Shown here: positions 51,593 to 61,078 of the stretch, one piece after another | Position numbering within the stretch: position 1 is the first letter of the stretch | Layout of the letters: each line of letters opens with the position of its first letter | DNA from: Rhodococcus qingshengii | GTDB lineage: Bacteria; Actinomycetota; Actinomycetes; Mycobacteriales; Mycobacteriaceae | Direction of reading: 5' to 3' | DNA: 64,000 bases | Assembly: GCF_021025955.1 (NCBI RefSeq) | Contig: NZ_JAJNCL010000003.1 | Coordinates: 620,001-684,000 of the forward strand | The notes under the pieces: model-generated | What the model was told of the DNA's origin: nothing | Databases searched by the model: none | What the model saw: only the letters and a program-made list of their open reading frames with translations | Program-made: the position numbers and the translations under genes

Positions 51593-53644
51593 GTGGGTGA
51601 TGATCACGATTCGGGCCCACCTCCGCCCGAGAGCCGCGCCCCCTGGGAACGTCCGCTCGCAGACAAGCGCTTCCGCAGCGCCCGACCGGACCAACCGGCA
51701 ACGCCCCAGCGCCCGGCAACACCACGCCCTTCAACATCACAGCGACCAGCACCGCAACCGCCCAGTCCCCCGGAGCGTCGCAGCAGTGGACGTACCGGCC
51801 GACGGGATTCGCCTCCGACCGACGACTCCGTGTCGGTCGCCGAGTTGGTCCGTCGGGTAGGCGACAAAAAGCCGCCACCTGCCCCGGCGGCGCCGCCCAA
51901 GTCCGCACCACCCAAGACTCCATCTCGAGCTGCATCGGCACCGCCCCCGGCGGCATCAGCACCGCCCCCGGCCCGGCCGATTCCCGCGCGTCCGACAGTC
52001 CCGCCTGCCGCTGCGGACTGGATAACCGAAGAACATCCCGTCACCTCCGCAGTGCCGCGCGTAGTCGGTGACACCGGCGCCACCCGCCTGGCGCAAAGCA
52101 AGATTCGCCGCCGCCATCGCGCAAAAGTGATCGGCCGATCAGCAGTAGCGTTCCTGGCCGTCATGTCGCTCGCATTGACCGGCGTCGTCTGGGGTTATCT
52201 GCGATCGGTCGAAGGCGGCTTCGATCAGATTGCAGCACTCGACACCGAATCCGACGACATCATCGACGCCGGCGGCCAGCTCGGTGACGAGACATACCTG
52301 ATCATCGGCACCGATACCCGCGCCGGTGCGAGTGGTGAGATCGGCGCCGGAACCGTCGAGGACGCCGAAGGTGCCCGAGCCGACACGGTCATGCTCGTGA
52401 ACATTCCCGCCGACCGAAGCCGTGTCGTCGCAGTCTCCTTCCCCCGTGACCTCGACGTCGAACGTCCGATCTGCCAGGGCTGGGACAACGACGCCGGCAA
52501 GTACACCAGCGAAACCTTCCCAGCGGCCAGTGGCGACAAGCTCAATGCGACGTACGCACTCGGTGGCCCCAAGTGCCTGGTCAAGGTCATCCAGAAGATG
52601 TCCGGCCTGAAGATCGGACACTTCGTCGGAATGGACTTCGCCGGTTTCGAGCGCATGGTCGACACCGTCGGCGGCGTAAACGTCTGCTCCCCCGGACCGA
52701 TCGAAGACGGCATTCTCGGAACCGTTCTCGCGTCCGGCGGCACGCAGATGCTCGACGGCCGTACCGCACTCAATTACGTGCGCGCCCGCCACGTCGAAGC
52801 CGAGGGCAACGGCGACTACGGACGCATCACTCGCCAGCAGAAGTTCCTGTCGGCGCTGCTCCGCTCGGCCCTGTCCAACCAGGTCCTCCTCAATCCGAGC
52901 AAGCTCAACGGATTCATCAACGCCTTCACCAGCGACACGTTCGTCGAGAACATCGACACGAAATCACTGGTCACCCTCGGCCGTTCGCTACAGAACGTCG
53001 ATGCAGGCGCGGTCACGTTCTTGACGGTCCCCACCGACGGCACCAACGACTGGGGCAACGAGATTCCTCGCACCGACGAGATCAAGTCCCTCTTCCAGGC
53101 GATCATCGACGACGATCCGCTTCCGGGTGAAGAGCGCGAGGACACCACACCGTCGTCGACCAGTTCCACGACGACCGCTCCTACGTCCAGCACGCCGCCC
53201 GCCGCTACTTCAGTCGAAGCGATGAGCGCCTACAACATCTCGGTCGACGTCTCCAACGCGTCGGGAATTGCCGGGCAGGCCGCGACAATTGCCGACAGCC
53301 TCGCTGCTTACGGTTTCCAGATCTCCACGGTCGGTAACTTCAGCGCAGCCACCGGCCTGGCGAATGCTCAAGCGTCGACCACCGTCGTGCGTTACGCCGC
53401 AGGCTACGAGGCTGAAGCGGTGACTGTCGCATCGTCGATTCCCGGCGCGGTTCTCGTCCTCGCTCCGAGCATGGGAGACATGATCGAGGTCGTCGTCGGA
53501 AGCAATTTCTCCGGCACCGTCGTCGCCCCCGCCGACCCGGGGACCATGCTGGCGGCAAATCCGACGTCGGTCGACACCAGCACCTCGACGGCTCTGCCCG
53601 CCGACATCGCCAGCGTCAACGCCGGCGACACCACCTGCGACTGA
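51593..53644 (+). CDS. LytR-CpsA-Psr family cell-wall ligase with LytR_C domain
   Basis: A 683-aa membrane-anchored enzyme that joins arabinogalactan or other glycans from lipid carriers to peptidoglycan. The first 180 residues are Pro/Ala/Arg-rich and probably cytoplasmic and disordered; one transmembrane helix follows at about 181-203. The extracellular LCP domain (about 230-430) contains the Arg/Asp-rich catalytic motifs IIGTDTRAGA, VVAVSFPRDLDVE and LNYVRARHVE. A Ser/Thr-rich linker (about 525-545) leads to a LytR_C domain (VDVSNASGIAGQAATIADSL). It starts at GTG 51593. It corresponds in position to M. tuberculosis Rv0822c. Confidence 0.9.
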   Translation: MGDDHDSGPPPPESRAPWERPLADKRFRSARPDQPATPQRPATPRPSTSQRPAPQPPSPPERRSSGRTGRRDSPPTDDSVSVAELVRRVGDKKPPPAPAAPPKSAPPKTPSRAASAPPPAASAPPPARPIPARPTVPPAAADWITEEHPVTSAVPRVVGDTGATRLAQSKIRRRHRAKVIGRSAVAFLAVMSLALTGVVWGYLRSVEGGFDQIAALDTESDDIIDAGGQLGDETYLIIGTDTRAGASGEIGAGTVEDAEGARADTVMLVNIPADRSRVVAVSFPRDLDVERPICQGWDNDAGKYTSETFPAASGDKLNATYALGGPKCLVKVIQKMSGLKIGHFVGMDFAGFERMVDTVGGVNVCSPGPIEDGILGTVLASGGTQMLDGRTALNYVRARHVEAEGNGDYGRITRQQKFLSALLRSALSNQVLLNPSKLNGFINAFTSDTFVENIDTKSLVTLGRSLQNVDAGAVTFLTVPTDGTNDWGNEIPRTDEIKSLFQAIIDDDPLPGEEREDTTPSSTSSTTTAPTSSTPPAATSVEAMSAYNISVDVSNASGIAGQAATIADSLAAYGFQISTVGNFSAATGLANAQASTTVVRYAAGYEAEAVTVASSIPGAVLVLAPSMGDMIEVVVGSNFSGTVVAPADPGTMLAANPTSVDTSTSTALPADIASVNAGDTTCD

Positions 53645-53649
53645 CACGC

Positions 53650-53671
53650 GTTCATTCACCTTGCGTTCACC
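53650..53671 (+). promoter_or_regulatory. Candidate PHO box upstream of phoU
   Basis: Two 11-nt units, GTTCATTCACC and TTGCGTTCACC, lie end to end 45 bp before the phoU start, so the core TTCACC repeats with an 11-bp period. Actinobacterial PhoP boxes are 11-nt direct repeats with a GTTCACC-like core. The match is by eye only. Confidence 0.4.
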
Positions 53672-53716
53672 TGGTGCTTGTGACTTGGTCTTTCACGGCA
53701 CGTAGGCTCTGACCTC

Positions 53717-54412
53717 ATGCGCGTGGCTTACAACGAACAGATGACCGAGCTTGCAGACACGCTCGGCGAGATGGCAGGACTGGCAGGTGCCGCTATGGAG
53801 CGCGCCACCCAGTCCCTGCTCCAGGCAGACCTGTCCCTGGCAGAACAAGTAATCGGCGAACACGACAAGATCACCGAACTCAGCACCATCTGCGAGGAGC
53901 GCGCGTTTGCGTTGCTCGCCTTGCAGGCTCCCGTTGCCGGAGATCTGCGCTCGGTGGTCAGTGGAATCCAGATCGTCGCCGACATCGACCGCATGGGTGC
54001 ACTCGCCCTGCACGTCGCCAAGATCGCGCGTCGCCGACATCCCAACCACGTGCTTCCTGAAGAGGTCAACGGCTACTTCGCCGAGATGGGACGCATTGCT
54101 GTCTCCATCGGTGCGGCCGCCAAGGTCGTCCTCGAGACCCGCGACCCCGAGCGCGCTGCCCGTCTGCGCGAAGAAGACGAAGCGATGGACGACCTCCACC
54201 GCCACCTCTTCACCGTCCTCATGGACCGCGAGTGGAAGCACGGCGTTGCCGCAGCTGTCGACGTCACGCTGCTCGGCCGCTTCTACGAGCGATTCGCCGA
54301 CCACGCCGTCGAGGTCGGCCGACGTGTCATCTTCCTGGTGACCGGCAAGCTGCCGGAAGAGCCGGAAACCACCGAGAAGGTCGACAACCTCACCTCGTAC
54401 CCGGATCTCTGA
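53717..54412 (+). CDS. phoU: PhoU-family phosphate signalling regulator
   Basis: A 231-aa cytosolic protein with two three-helix PhoU domains (about residues 10-105 and 115-215). Each has the E(D)xx-D/H metal-cluster motif, seen as [12 protein letters not shown] in the first half and [15 protein letters not shown] in the second. It links the PstSCAB transporter to the phosphate-sensing two-component system and limits phosphate uptake when phosphate is plentiful. The corresponding mycobacterial protein is PhoY2. Here it is separated from pstSCAB by the urease operon. Confidence 0.93.
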   Translation: MRVAYNEQMTELADTLGEMAGLAGAAMERATQSLLQADLSLAEQVIGEHDKITELSTICEERAFALLALQAPVAGDLRSVVSGIQIVADIDRMGALALHVAKIARRRHPNHVLPEEVNGYFAEMGRIAVSIGAAAKVVLETRDPERAARLREEDEAMDDLHRHLFTVLMDREWKHGVAAAVDVTLLGRFYERFADHAVEVGRRVIFLVTGKLPEEPETTEKVDNLTSYPDL

Positions 54413-54433
54413 ACCCAACCGTCCACGTGAGTA

Positions 54434-54465
54434 AAAGGCGGCCGCGCACCTGCGCGGCCGCCTTT
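54434..54465. terminator. Strong bidirectional intrinsic terminator
   Basis: Perfect 15-bp stem aaaggcggccgcgca / tgcgcggccgccttt with a 2-nt centre, giving A-tract and T-tract ends. It lies between the phoU gene and the convergent NAD(P)-binding protein gene and can stop transcription from both sides. Confidence 0.85.
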
Positions 54466-54470
54466 CCTAT

Positions 54471-55217
54471 TCAGTTCTCGTGCAACCAGGTTCCCAACGT
54501 GGGTCCTGCAGTTGTCGATCCAGGCCCGGGTAGCAACGCCCCACCCTTCATCGCCTTACCCGCTCCCGGCATCGAGATCGGGATCAGCCACTTACGTCGG
54601 CCACGGTATTTCAAGATCTCGCGCGTCATGGCCGGGATCTCGAGGACCTCGGGCCCGGCCAGGTCTGGAGCCCTCCCGGTCGGACCGTTCTGAGCGCAGG
54701 TCACGAGCGCCTCGGCAACGGTCTTCGCTGCTATCGGTTGTGACCGCATCCGCGGAACCATCGCGACCGGCCCAAGTCCGAAGAGGGCGATGGTCTTCTC
54801 ACCGAACTCGAACCACTGGGTGGATCGCAGAATCGTGAACGGAATGCCCGACGCTTCCACCGCGCGTTCCTGCGCAGCTTTTCCCTGGTAGTACCCGAAC
54901 GACTTCAATTGCGGATCGTCGCAGTTCACGATCGAAAGCAGCACGTGGTGCTTCACGCCGGCTCTGGTTTCGGCCGCGGCGATATTCCTCGCTGCGGTCT
55001 CGAAGAAATCGATCGCCTTCTTGGCACTGTTGGCGACGTGATCGCTCGCGTCGACGACCACGTCGGCGCCGGCAAACGCGTCGTCCAACCCGGCACCGCT
55101 GAAGATGTCGACTCCCGTCGATCGAGCGGCAGCGACCACCTCATGGCCCCCTGCCTTTGCCAGCTCTACGACCAGTTTTCCCATCTGGCCGGTTCCGCCC
55201 AGAACAACAATTCGCAT
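54471..55217 (-). CDS. NmrA-like atypical SDR / NAD(P)-binding protein
   Basis: A 248-aa protein with an N-terminal Rossmann motif VLGGTGQMG at 5-13 and AxAARS coenzyme loop. ADVVVDASDH, a VLLSIV strand and FTILRSTQWFEF are typical of NmrA/HSCARG-type atypical SDRs, which act as redox sensors or use small quinones and lack a strict YxxxK site. YYQGKAAQE near residue 110 provides a Y-x-x-x-K. No functional partner adjoins it; it lies between phoU and ureD. The substrate is unknown. Confidence 0.85.
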   Translation of the reverse strand: MRIVVLGGTGQMGKLVVELAKAGGHEVVAAARSTGVDIFSGAGLDDAFAGADVVVDASDHVANSAKKAIDFFETAARNIAAAETRAGVKHHVLLSIVNCDDPQLKSFGYYQGKAAQERAVEASGIPFTILRSTQWFEFGEKTIALFGLGPVAMVPRMRSQPIAAKTVAEALVTCAQNGPTGRAPDLAGPEVLEIPAMTREILKYRGRRKWLIPISMPGAGKAMKGGALLPGPGSTTAGPTLGTWLHEN

Positions 55218-55307
55218 GATGCCTCCGTCAAACCTGTGCGCCCGGCTCTCTTCGGCCTGGTCACATAGTGGACGATGCAGCCGCCCGGAGTGTGACGGTC
55301 GGGCAGA

Positions 55308-56045
55308 TCAGTCGCTGTACTTCTCCGCGACCCGTGCCCGCCACTGCGACCAGATCTCGTCCAGAACCGCGCTCGCCTCGTGTGCGTGATCGGCCACAGC
55401 CCGGGCCAGCATCCCCGGTCCCGCCAGCGGCGTCACGTGCCCCTCGACGTCGTCGGAAGTCTTCATCCCCAGCAGCATGGTTGTACCGAGCACGCGATGA
55501 CCACCAAGAATTCCCGGCAGCGAACGGCCCGGCACGCTACGCAGATCGAGTGTTTCCACGAGAAGCGCGTCACCGTCGACGGTGATTCGCTGATCCGAGC
55601 GAAGCGCACCGCCGGTTTCGCCGGTCCGGCCGAACACGATCATCTCGTCGAGCAGCGCCACCGCGTCGGATTCCAGCGAAATATCCACACGCCTGGTCAC
55701 ATCCGCGCCGCCGGCGACGACAAACGGTGCCGCACGCCAGATCAGCGCCGCACCGGTACCGACTCTGGCCGAAGCCGACCACGACGCCCGGCCACCGCGC
55801 GCGTTGTACGCGACGGTCCCTGAAGGCTCGATCACCTCGAGACACGTACCCGGCGCGACCACGAATTCGATACGCAGGTCGTCGCCGGCCAGCAGCGTTG
55901 CGCTATGCCCTACCAAGGCAATTCGCACGGTGAGCCCGCGAGCGTCGACGAATCGCGGGGCCAGGAAGTCGCCCGAGATCAGCTCTCGTGCAACAGCGGT
56001 GTCACCCACTCTCTCGACGACGACCCGCGTAGCTCCGGCACTCAT
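55308..56045 (-). CDS. ureD: Urease accessory protein UreD
   Basis: A 245-aa urease maturation scaffold, called UreH in some genera. It binds apo-urease and, with UreF and UreG, forms the complex that delivers nickel. Recognisable are the beta-rich N-terminus, FVVAPGTCLEVIEPSG and ALIWRAAPFVVAGGADVTRR, and the C-terminal DHAHEASAVLDEIWSQWR. It is the last gene of the operon, and its start overlaps the ureG stop by one base. Confidence 0.9.
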   Translation of the reverse strand: MSAGATRVVVERVGDTAVARELISGDFLAPRFVDARGLTVRIALVGHSATLLAGDDLRIEFVVAPGTCLEVIEPSGTVAYNARGGRASWSASARVGTGAALIWRAAPFVVAGGADVTRRVDISLESDAVALLDEMIVFGRTGETGGALRSDQRITVDGDALLVETLDLRSVPGRSLPGILGGHRVLGTTMLLGMKTSDDVEGHVTPLAGPGMLARAVADHAHEASAVLDEIWSQWRARVAEKYSD

Positions 56046-56800
56046 CAGTGAGCGTGAGAGTGACTGTGCCCGTGACCGTGTCCGTGGTCGTGGTCGTGGT
56101 CTTCCTCATCGGCATGGAAGTGCGGTGCCATCGGTCCCGGATCCTGCGGGGTGTGGCTACCCGCGCGATGAGCTGCGATGACCTGGCGAAGCCACGCGCT
56201 GAGCTGGTCGATCGTGGCGTGATCCTTCTGGCTGAGCGCGAGAACGGGAAGTCCGTCACGTGCGGCCGTGGCGTCGGCAACCATCTGGACCGCGTCGACG
56301 TCGACGTAGGGGGCCAGGTCGATCTTGTTGACCACCAATAGATCTGCCCGCTCAATTCCGGGACCACCCTTGCGTGCGACGTCTCCGCCGCCGGCGACGT
56401 CGATGCAGAAGATCTGGGCGTCGACCAAGGCCGGACTGAACGTGGCGGTCAGGTTGTCACCACCGCTTTCCACGATCACCATGTCGAGGGGATGGAACTG
56501 ACGCTCGAGGTCTTCGACCGCAATGAGGTTCGGTGTGACGTCGTCACGAATAGCCGTGTGCGGGCACGCGCCCGTCTCGACTGCGACGATGCGCTCAATC
56601 GGCAGAACGTTGGCCGCGCGCAACAGTCGCGCGTCCTCGTCGGTGTAGATGTCGTTGGTGACAACCGCAATCTCGTACTCCGACGCGAGCTCGCGGCAGA
56701 TGGTGGCGATGAGGGTACTTTTGCCGGTGCCAACCGGTCCGGCGACGCCGAGCCTCAAACCTCTTGCAGCAGTGGCGGTGTTGTTCAGGTTGTCAAGCAC
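56045..56800 (-). CDS. ureG: Urease accessory GTPase UreG with histidine-rich C-terminus
   Basis: A 251-aa SIMIBI GTPase that powers nickel insertion. The P-loop GPVGTGKST is at 21-29. [11 protein letters not shown], the CPHT metal motif ([11 protein letters not shown]), [14 protein letters not shown] and [12 protein letters not shown] follow. The last 25 residues are an Asp/His repeat with about ten histidines, an unusual place for a nickel-binding tail, since histidine-rich tails more often belong to UreE or the N-terminus of UreG. There is no ureE in the operon, so this tail may take over nickel storage or delivery. It overlaps ureF by 8 bp. Confidence 0.93.
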   Translation of the reverse strand: MLDNLNNTATAARGLRLGVAGPVGTGKSTLIATICRELASEYEIAVVTNDIYTDEDARLLRAANVLPIERIVAVETGACPHTAIRDDVTPNLIAVEDLERQFHPLDMVIVESGGDNLTATFSPALVDAQIFCIDVAGGGDVARKGGPGIERADLLVVNKIDLAPYVDVDAVQMVADATAARDGLPVLALSQKDHATIDQLSAWLRQVIAAHRAGSHTPQDPGPMAPHFHADEEDHDHDHGHGHGHSHSHAH

Positions 56801-57482
56801 GGAAAATCCTCCTGGATCGAGCGTGGTGTTCGAGTGACCATTGTTCGACCAACGGTCCTGTTGTAGCGGGTATATCTGTGACGCCGTCGACTGCTACGGC
56901 AGCCGCTGCGACGGTTTCGATGGTCGAGGCGGCTCGGAGCAGCCATTCGACCGGTTCTGCCGGATCCACCGGCAGTAGCTTCAATGCCGCCGACGCCACC
57001 GTTTGAGCGTCGTCGTACAGACAGGATCTAGCTGCCTGTAGGTCGTCCATCCCGGAGATCGCCGTGAAGACTCCCAACGCGAGCGGACGCATCGGATGCC
57101 CGGGCAGGGCCATGAGGATCTGCACCGCGGGGTGTTGCGGCCACAATCGCGACGCCAGCCTTGCCAGCCCACGCCCGAGCTGAATCGACGCCTCACGCAG
57201 CGGTGCGCTGGGAGTCCGAGCGAGCAGCTCCCTCGAGATGTCCTCGAGTTCGCCTGCACTTCCCTCACTTACGGCCCAGCGTCGCGTGACCACGGTTGCA
57301 GCGGCCTCGACCAGTCCGACTGTTTCGAGTCGACCCCGGATGAAATCCGGGACCTGACTCTGCAGGAGTCCGCCCACCAGTGCCGGTTCCAACCCCGACG
57401 AGTGCGCGTGACCGCCCGTAGGCAGACGCCCGTCTGACAAGAGCATCGACGCTATCTCGGCAGACGCCATCTCGATTGACAT
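56793..57482 (-). CDS. ureF: Urease accessory protein UreF
   Basis: A 229-aa all-helical accessory protein acting as the activator of UreG's GTPase in urease maturation. The N-terminal [22 protein letters not shown] is typical (the PxGGxxHSxG signature), followed by helical repeats and a C-terminus ending [12 protein letters not shown]. It starts 4 bp after ureC and overlaps ureG by 8 bp, so translation is coupled through the maturation genes. Confidence 0.9.
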   Translation of the reverse strand: MSIEMASAEIASMLLSDGRLPTGGHAHSSGLEPALVGGLLQSQVPDFIRGRLETVGLVEAAATVVTRRWAVSEGSAGELEDISRELLARTPSAPLREASIQLGRGLARLASRLWPQHPAVQILMALPGHPMRPLALGVFTAISGMDDLQAARSCLYDDAQTVASAALKLLPVDPAEPVEWLLRAASTIETVAAAAVAVDGVTDIPATTGPLVEQWSLEHHARSRRIFRA

Positions 57483-57486
57483 GGTT

Positions 57487-59196
57487 TCAGAACAGCATGT
57501 AGCGCTGAGCCATCGGCACTACGTCAACGGGGTTGGGCGCGATCAGGTCGCCGTTGACCTTGATGGCAAAAGTCTCCGGATCGACGTCGATGGACGGCAG
57601 CGCCGTGTTGTTCGGCATGTCCGACTTGGTGAGGTGCCTCGTCGGGCGAACACCGGTAAGGGTTCGGGTGAGACCGAGACGATCGGCCAGACCGTCCTCG
57701 ATGGCCATCGGAGAGACGAACGTCGTGGACAGGTGCGGGGCCGATCCCGGAGTCGCCGCGATGGCCGGGCGAACGAACACCGGCTGCGGGGTCGGGATAG
57801 CAGCATTCGGATCACCCAGCGGCGCAGCAACTATCGCCCCGCCCTTGATCACGGCAGAAGGACGGACTCCGAAGAACGCGGGATCCCACAGCACCAGGTC
57901 CGCCATCTTCCCGGCCTCGACCGAGCCGATCTCGTGATCGATACCGTGCGCCACCGCGGGACAGATCGTGTACTTGGCGACGTAACGCCGCGCACGCTCG
58001 TTGTCGGCGGGCATGCTGGTGCCCAGCTTGCCGTACTGGGCCTTCATGACGTGGGCAACCTGCCATGTCCGCAGGGTCACCTCACCGATACGGCCCATCG
58101 CCTGGGCGTCGGACGAGGTGATGGAGATGGCTCCGATGTCGTGCAGAAAGTCTTCTGCTGCAATCGTTGTCGGCCGGATCCGGGACTCGGCAAAAGCAAG
58201 ATCCTCCGGAACCCGGGGATTGAGCGCATGACACACGATGAGCATGTCGAGGTGCTCGGCGACCGTGTTGACGGTATGCGGCAACGTCGGATTGGTCGAT
58301 GCCGGAAGAACGTTCGACTCACCTGCCGTCACGATGATGTCCGGTGCGTGCCCACCGCCGGCGCCTTCCGCATGGAACACGTGGATCCCGCGTCCGGCGA
58401 TCGCATCCAAAGTGTGCTGTACGTAACCGGTTTCGTTGAGGCTGTCGGCGTGCAGCGCTACCTGGAGGCCGAACTCGTCGGCTGCGCGTAGAGCTGCGTC
58501 GATGGCGGCCGGAGTGGATCCCCAGTCCTCGTGGACCTTGAATCCGCCTGCGCCGGCGAGAGCTTCCTGACGCATGGCCTCATGGCTGACGGTGCTGCCC
58601 TTGCCGAGGAGAAGAACGTTGAGCGGGATGTGGTCGAGGGCGCGGTGCATCATCGTCAAGGACCAGGCGCCGGGCGTGACGGTGGTTGCCTTGCTTCCTT
58701 CGGTTGGGCCCGTTCCGCCGCCCGCAACCGTCGTCGTACCGGTCGAGAGCGCCTCCATCATCTCGATTTCACTGAGGAAGTGCACGTGAGTGTCGATCGC
58801 ACCCGCGGTGAGGATCTTCCCCTCGCCGGCGATCACGTCGGTGCTCGGCCCGATGAGCAACTTGGGGTGCACGCCATCCATGATGTCGGGGTTGCCGGAC
58901 TTGCCGATCGCAACGATGCGTCCGTCGCGAATTCCGACGTCTGCCCGGACGATTCCCCAGTGATCGAGAATCACCGTGTTGGTGATGACGACGTCGAGAG
59001 CGCCCTGATCGCGAGTGGTCAGGCCCTGGCCCATCGACTCGCGGATGCTCTTGCCGCCGCCGAAGACCATCTCGTCGCCGGTCGCGGTGTAGTCGTGCTC
59101 GATCTCGATCCACAGATCTGTGTCGGCCAAACGGATCTGGTCGCCTGCGGTCGGGCCGTACAGGGAGGCGTAACCGCGTCGATCGATCCTGCTCAT
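57487..59196 (-). CDS. ureC: Urease alpha subunit (catalytic)
   Basis: A 569-aa nickel amidohydrolase that splits urea to ammonia and carbamate. Visible ligands are His137 and His139 (DTHVHFL), the carbamylated Lys220 with His222 (GGFKVHEDW), His249 and His275, and Asp363 ([10 protein letters not shown]). The mobile flap keeps Cys322 and His323, but the next residue is Ala324 where many ureases have a second His (VCHAL versus VCHHL). It overlaps ureB by 4 bp. Length is standard. Confidence 0.97.
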   Translation of the reverse strand: MSRIDRRGYASLYGPTAGDQIRLADTDLWIEIEHDYTATGDEMVFGGGKSIRESMGQGLTTRDQGALDVVITNTVILDHWGIVRADVGIRDGRIVAIGKSGNPDIMDGVHPKLLIGPSTDVIAGEGKILTAGAIDTHVHFLSEIEMMEALSTGTTTVAGGGTGPTEGSKATTVTPGAWSLTMMHRALDHIPLNVLLLGKGSTVSHEAMRQEALAGAGGFKVHEDWGSTPAAIDAALRAADEFGLQVALHADSLNETGYVQHTLDAIAGRGIHVFHAEGAGGGHAPDIIVTAGESNVLPASTNPTLPHTVNTVAEHLDMLIVCHALNPRVPEDLAFAESRIRPTTIAAEDFLHDIGAISITSSDAQAMGRIGEVTLRTWQVAHVMKAQYGKLGTSMPADNERARRYVAKYTICPAVAHGIDHEIGSVEAGKMADLVLWDPAFFGVRPSAVIKGGAIVAAPLGDPNAAIPTPQPVFVRPAIAATPGSAPHLSTTFVSPMAIEDGLADRLGLTRTLTGVRPTRHLTKSDMPNNTALPSIDVDPETFAIKVNGDLIAPNPVDVVPMAQRYMLF

Positions 59197-59663
59197 TCGG
59201 CTGTCCTCTCAACTGTCGTCGCGGCGTCATCCGGTGAATCCGCCTCGACTGGAACATCACTCACGCGAACGTTCACCGAGGACGCTCGCAAAGGCTCTTC
59301 GACCTCCACACCGGGTGTGCCGAACGGCATGACGGTCTTGGGCTCACGCGCATGCGTCGGCAGGTCTTCGTCCGGCACGATCTGCAGGCCCGGAACCCTT
59401 TTGAGTCCTCCGAGCGCGATCAGTGTCACCGTCCTGCTGACCCCCGGTTCGAACCGAACCGACGTTCCCGAGGGGATGTCGAGCCGGAAGCCGTCTGCCG
59501 CTTCGCGATCGAAGGTCAACGCCGGGTTGGCCGCGGGAAGGTGGAGATGCGAACCGATCTGAATGGGGCGATCGCCGTCGTTGACGACGACCATCGTGAT
59601 CTTCTCCGCGTCCGTGCCGAACTCGAGCGGTTCGGTGGACACACATACCTCACCGGGAATCAT
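59193..59663 (-). CDS. ureB: Urease beta subunit
   Basis: A 156-aa structural subunit. [15 protein letters not shown] is close to the usual MIPGE start, with [20 protein letters not shown] and the [15 protein letters not shown] motif near residues 59-73. Its C-terminal part, after about residue 105, is longer than in enteric UreB (about 100 aa) and is Glu/Asp/Thr-rich, without obvious function. It overlaps ureA and ureC by 4 bp each. Confidence 0.95.
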   Translation of the reverse strand: MIPGEVCVSTEPLEFGTDAEKITMVVVNDGDRPIQIGSHLHLPAANPALTFDREAADGFRLDIPSGTSVRFEPGVSRTVTLIALGGLKRVPGLQIVPDEDLPTHAREPKTVMPFGTPGVEVEEPLRASSVNVRVSDVPVEADSPDDAATTVERTAE

Positions 59664-59962
59664 CGAATGGGCTCCGTCACGGTTACCAGCTTGCGACCGT
59701 CCGGGAAAGTGGCCTCTACCTGGACATTTGCAATCATCTCGGGTACCCCTTCCATCACGTCGTCGCGGGTGAGCACTTGCCGACCGGCGTTCATCAGTTC
59801 CGCAACCGTCATTCCGTCACGCGCGCGCTCGAGAATCCAACACGAGATCAGGGCCATCGCTTCGGGGTAATTCAGCAGTACCCCACGCTCGCGGCGGTCG
59901 CGGGCGACCATGCCCGCAACGCTCAGGAGCAGCTTTTCGGTATCTGAAGGGGTGAGGTGCAC
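59660..59962 (-). CDS. ureA: Urease gamma subunit
   Basis: A 100-aa structural subunit. [20 protein letters not shown], then [20 protein letters not shown] and [18 protein letters not shown], are the standard UreA blocks. It starts at GTG 59962, supported by GGAAGGG seven nt upstream, although the frame is open to 60094. It is the first gene of ureABCFGD, so the operon promoter must lie in 59963-60178; no GlnR box was recognised there. Confidence 0.95.
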   Translation of the reverse strand: MHLTPSDTEKLLLSVAGMVARDRRERGVLLNYPEAMALISCWILERARDGMTVAELMNAGRQVLTRDDVMEGVPEMIANVQVEATFPDGRKLVTVTEPIR

Positions 59963-60172
59963 TGACAAGCCCTTCCGGTTGTGAAACGACATCGATCGAC
60001 AGCGTGCTGTCGGGCCGAGATTAGCATTGCCCGAAGCGTCGTCAGTATCCACGAGATTCACATCTTCGGCTACTTCAGCACCCGCTCGGCGCACTTGCGC
60101 TGCTCATCGAATTATTCGGGCGCCCAACGACGCTCAGCTGTGCGGACCGGAGTGGGAACTATCACCACAACC

Positions 60173-60214
60173 AAAAATTTTCACCCCCGTCTCCTGTTGG
60201 AAACGGGGGTGAAA
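60173..60214 (-). terminator. Intrinsic terminator of the pst operon
   Basis: 12-bp perfect stem tttcacccccgt / acgggggtgaaa with a 12-nt loop, followed on the minus strand by ATTTTTGG. It lies 30 bp after the pstB stop and ends the pstSCAB transcript before the urease promoter region. Confidence 0.85.
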
Positions 60215-60243
60215 CATGGTCGTGCGGTGTGCAATCCCAGGAC

Positions 60244-61020
60244 TTATCCGAAGCGGCCGGAGATGTAGTCCTCGGTGGCCTTCTGTGTCGGGTTCGAGAA
60301 GATCTTCTCGGTGTCGTCGATCTCGACGAGCTGACCGGGCTTACCGGTTGCCTCGAGGTTGAAGAAAGCCGTCTGGTCACTCACACGCGCAGCCTGCTGC
60401 ATGTTGTGCGTGACGATGACGATGGTGAAGTCCTTCTTCAGCTCGGTGATCAGGTCCTCGATCGCCAGAGTCGAGATGGGGTCGAGAGCGGAGCAAGGCT
60501 CGTCCATGAGCAGGACGTCGGGCGAGACGGCAATGGCACGCGCGATGCACAGACGCTGCTGCTGACCGCCTGAGAGTCCACCACCGGGCTTGTCGAGGCG
60601 ATCCTTGACCTCGTTCCACAGGTTGGCGCCGCGCAGCGAACGCTCGGCCACCTCGTCGAGCTTCTTCTTGCTGCGCTCGCCCTGCAACTTCAAGCCCGCG
60701 ACGACGTTGTCCCGGATGGACATGGTCGGGAACGGGTTGGGCCGCTGGAAGACCATGCCGATGGTCTTGCGAACACCGACGGGATCGACGTTCGAGCCGT
60801 AGATGTCTTCTCCGTCGAGCAAGACCGAACCCTCGACGCGCGCACCGGGAATCACTTCGTGCATGCGGTTGAGTGAACGAAGAACGGTGGACTTGCCGCA
60901 GCCGGACGGGCCGATGAAGGCGGTGACACTCCGGGGCGGGACGGACAGGCCCACATCGGCGACGGCGTGGAACTTGCCGTAGTAGATGTTGACGTCCTTG
61001 AGATCCAGACGCTTGGCCAT
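60244..61020 (-). CDS. pstB: Phosphate ABC transporter ATP-binding protein
   Basis: A 258-aa cytoplasmic ATPase of the high-affinity phosphate importer. Walker A is GPSGCGKST at 37-45, the ABC signature LSGGQQQR near 149-156, Walker [14 protein letters not shown] near 169-181, and the H-loop Thr-His in [22 protein letters not shown] is a PstB-specific Q-loop. It follows pstA by 58 bp. Confidence 0.97.
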   Translation of the reverse strand: MAKRLDLKDVNIYYGKFHAVADVGLSVPPRSVTAFIGPSGCGKSTVLRSLNRMHEVIPGARVEGSVLLDGEDIYGSNVDPVGVRKTIGMVFQRPNPFPTMSIRDNVVAGLKLQGERSKKKLDEVAERSLRGANLWNEVKDRLDKPGGGLSGGQQQRLCIARAIAVSPDVLLMDEPCSALDPISTLAIEDLITELKKDFTIVIVTHNMQQAARVSDQTAFFNLEATGKPGQLVEIDDTEKIFSNPTQKATEDYISGRFG

Positions 61021-61078
61021 TACCGGCTCCCTACTGAGTTGTTGACGCTGTTGAGTACGAACATGTTCCGAGGCCGCA

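Noticed and set aside
59963-60178. GlnR box upstream of ureA
   Set aside because: GTTGTGAAAC-like sequence near 59974 does not fit the GTnAC-N6-GAAAC pattern well enough to report.
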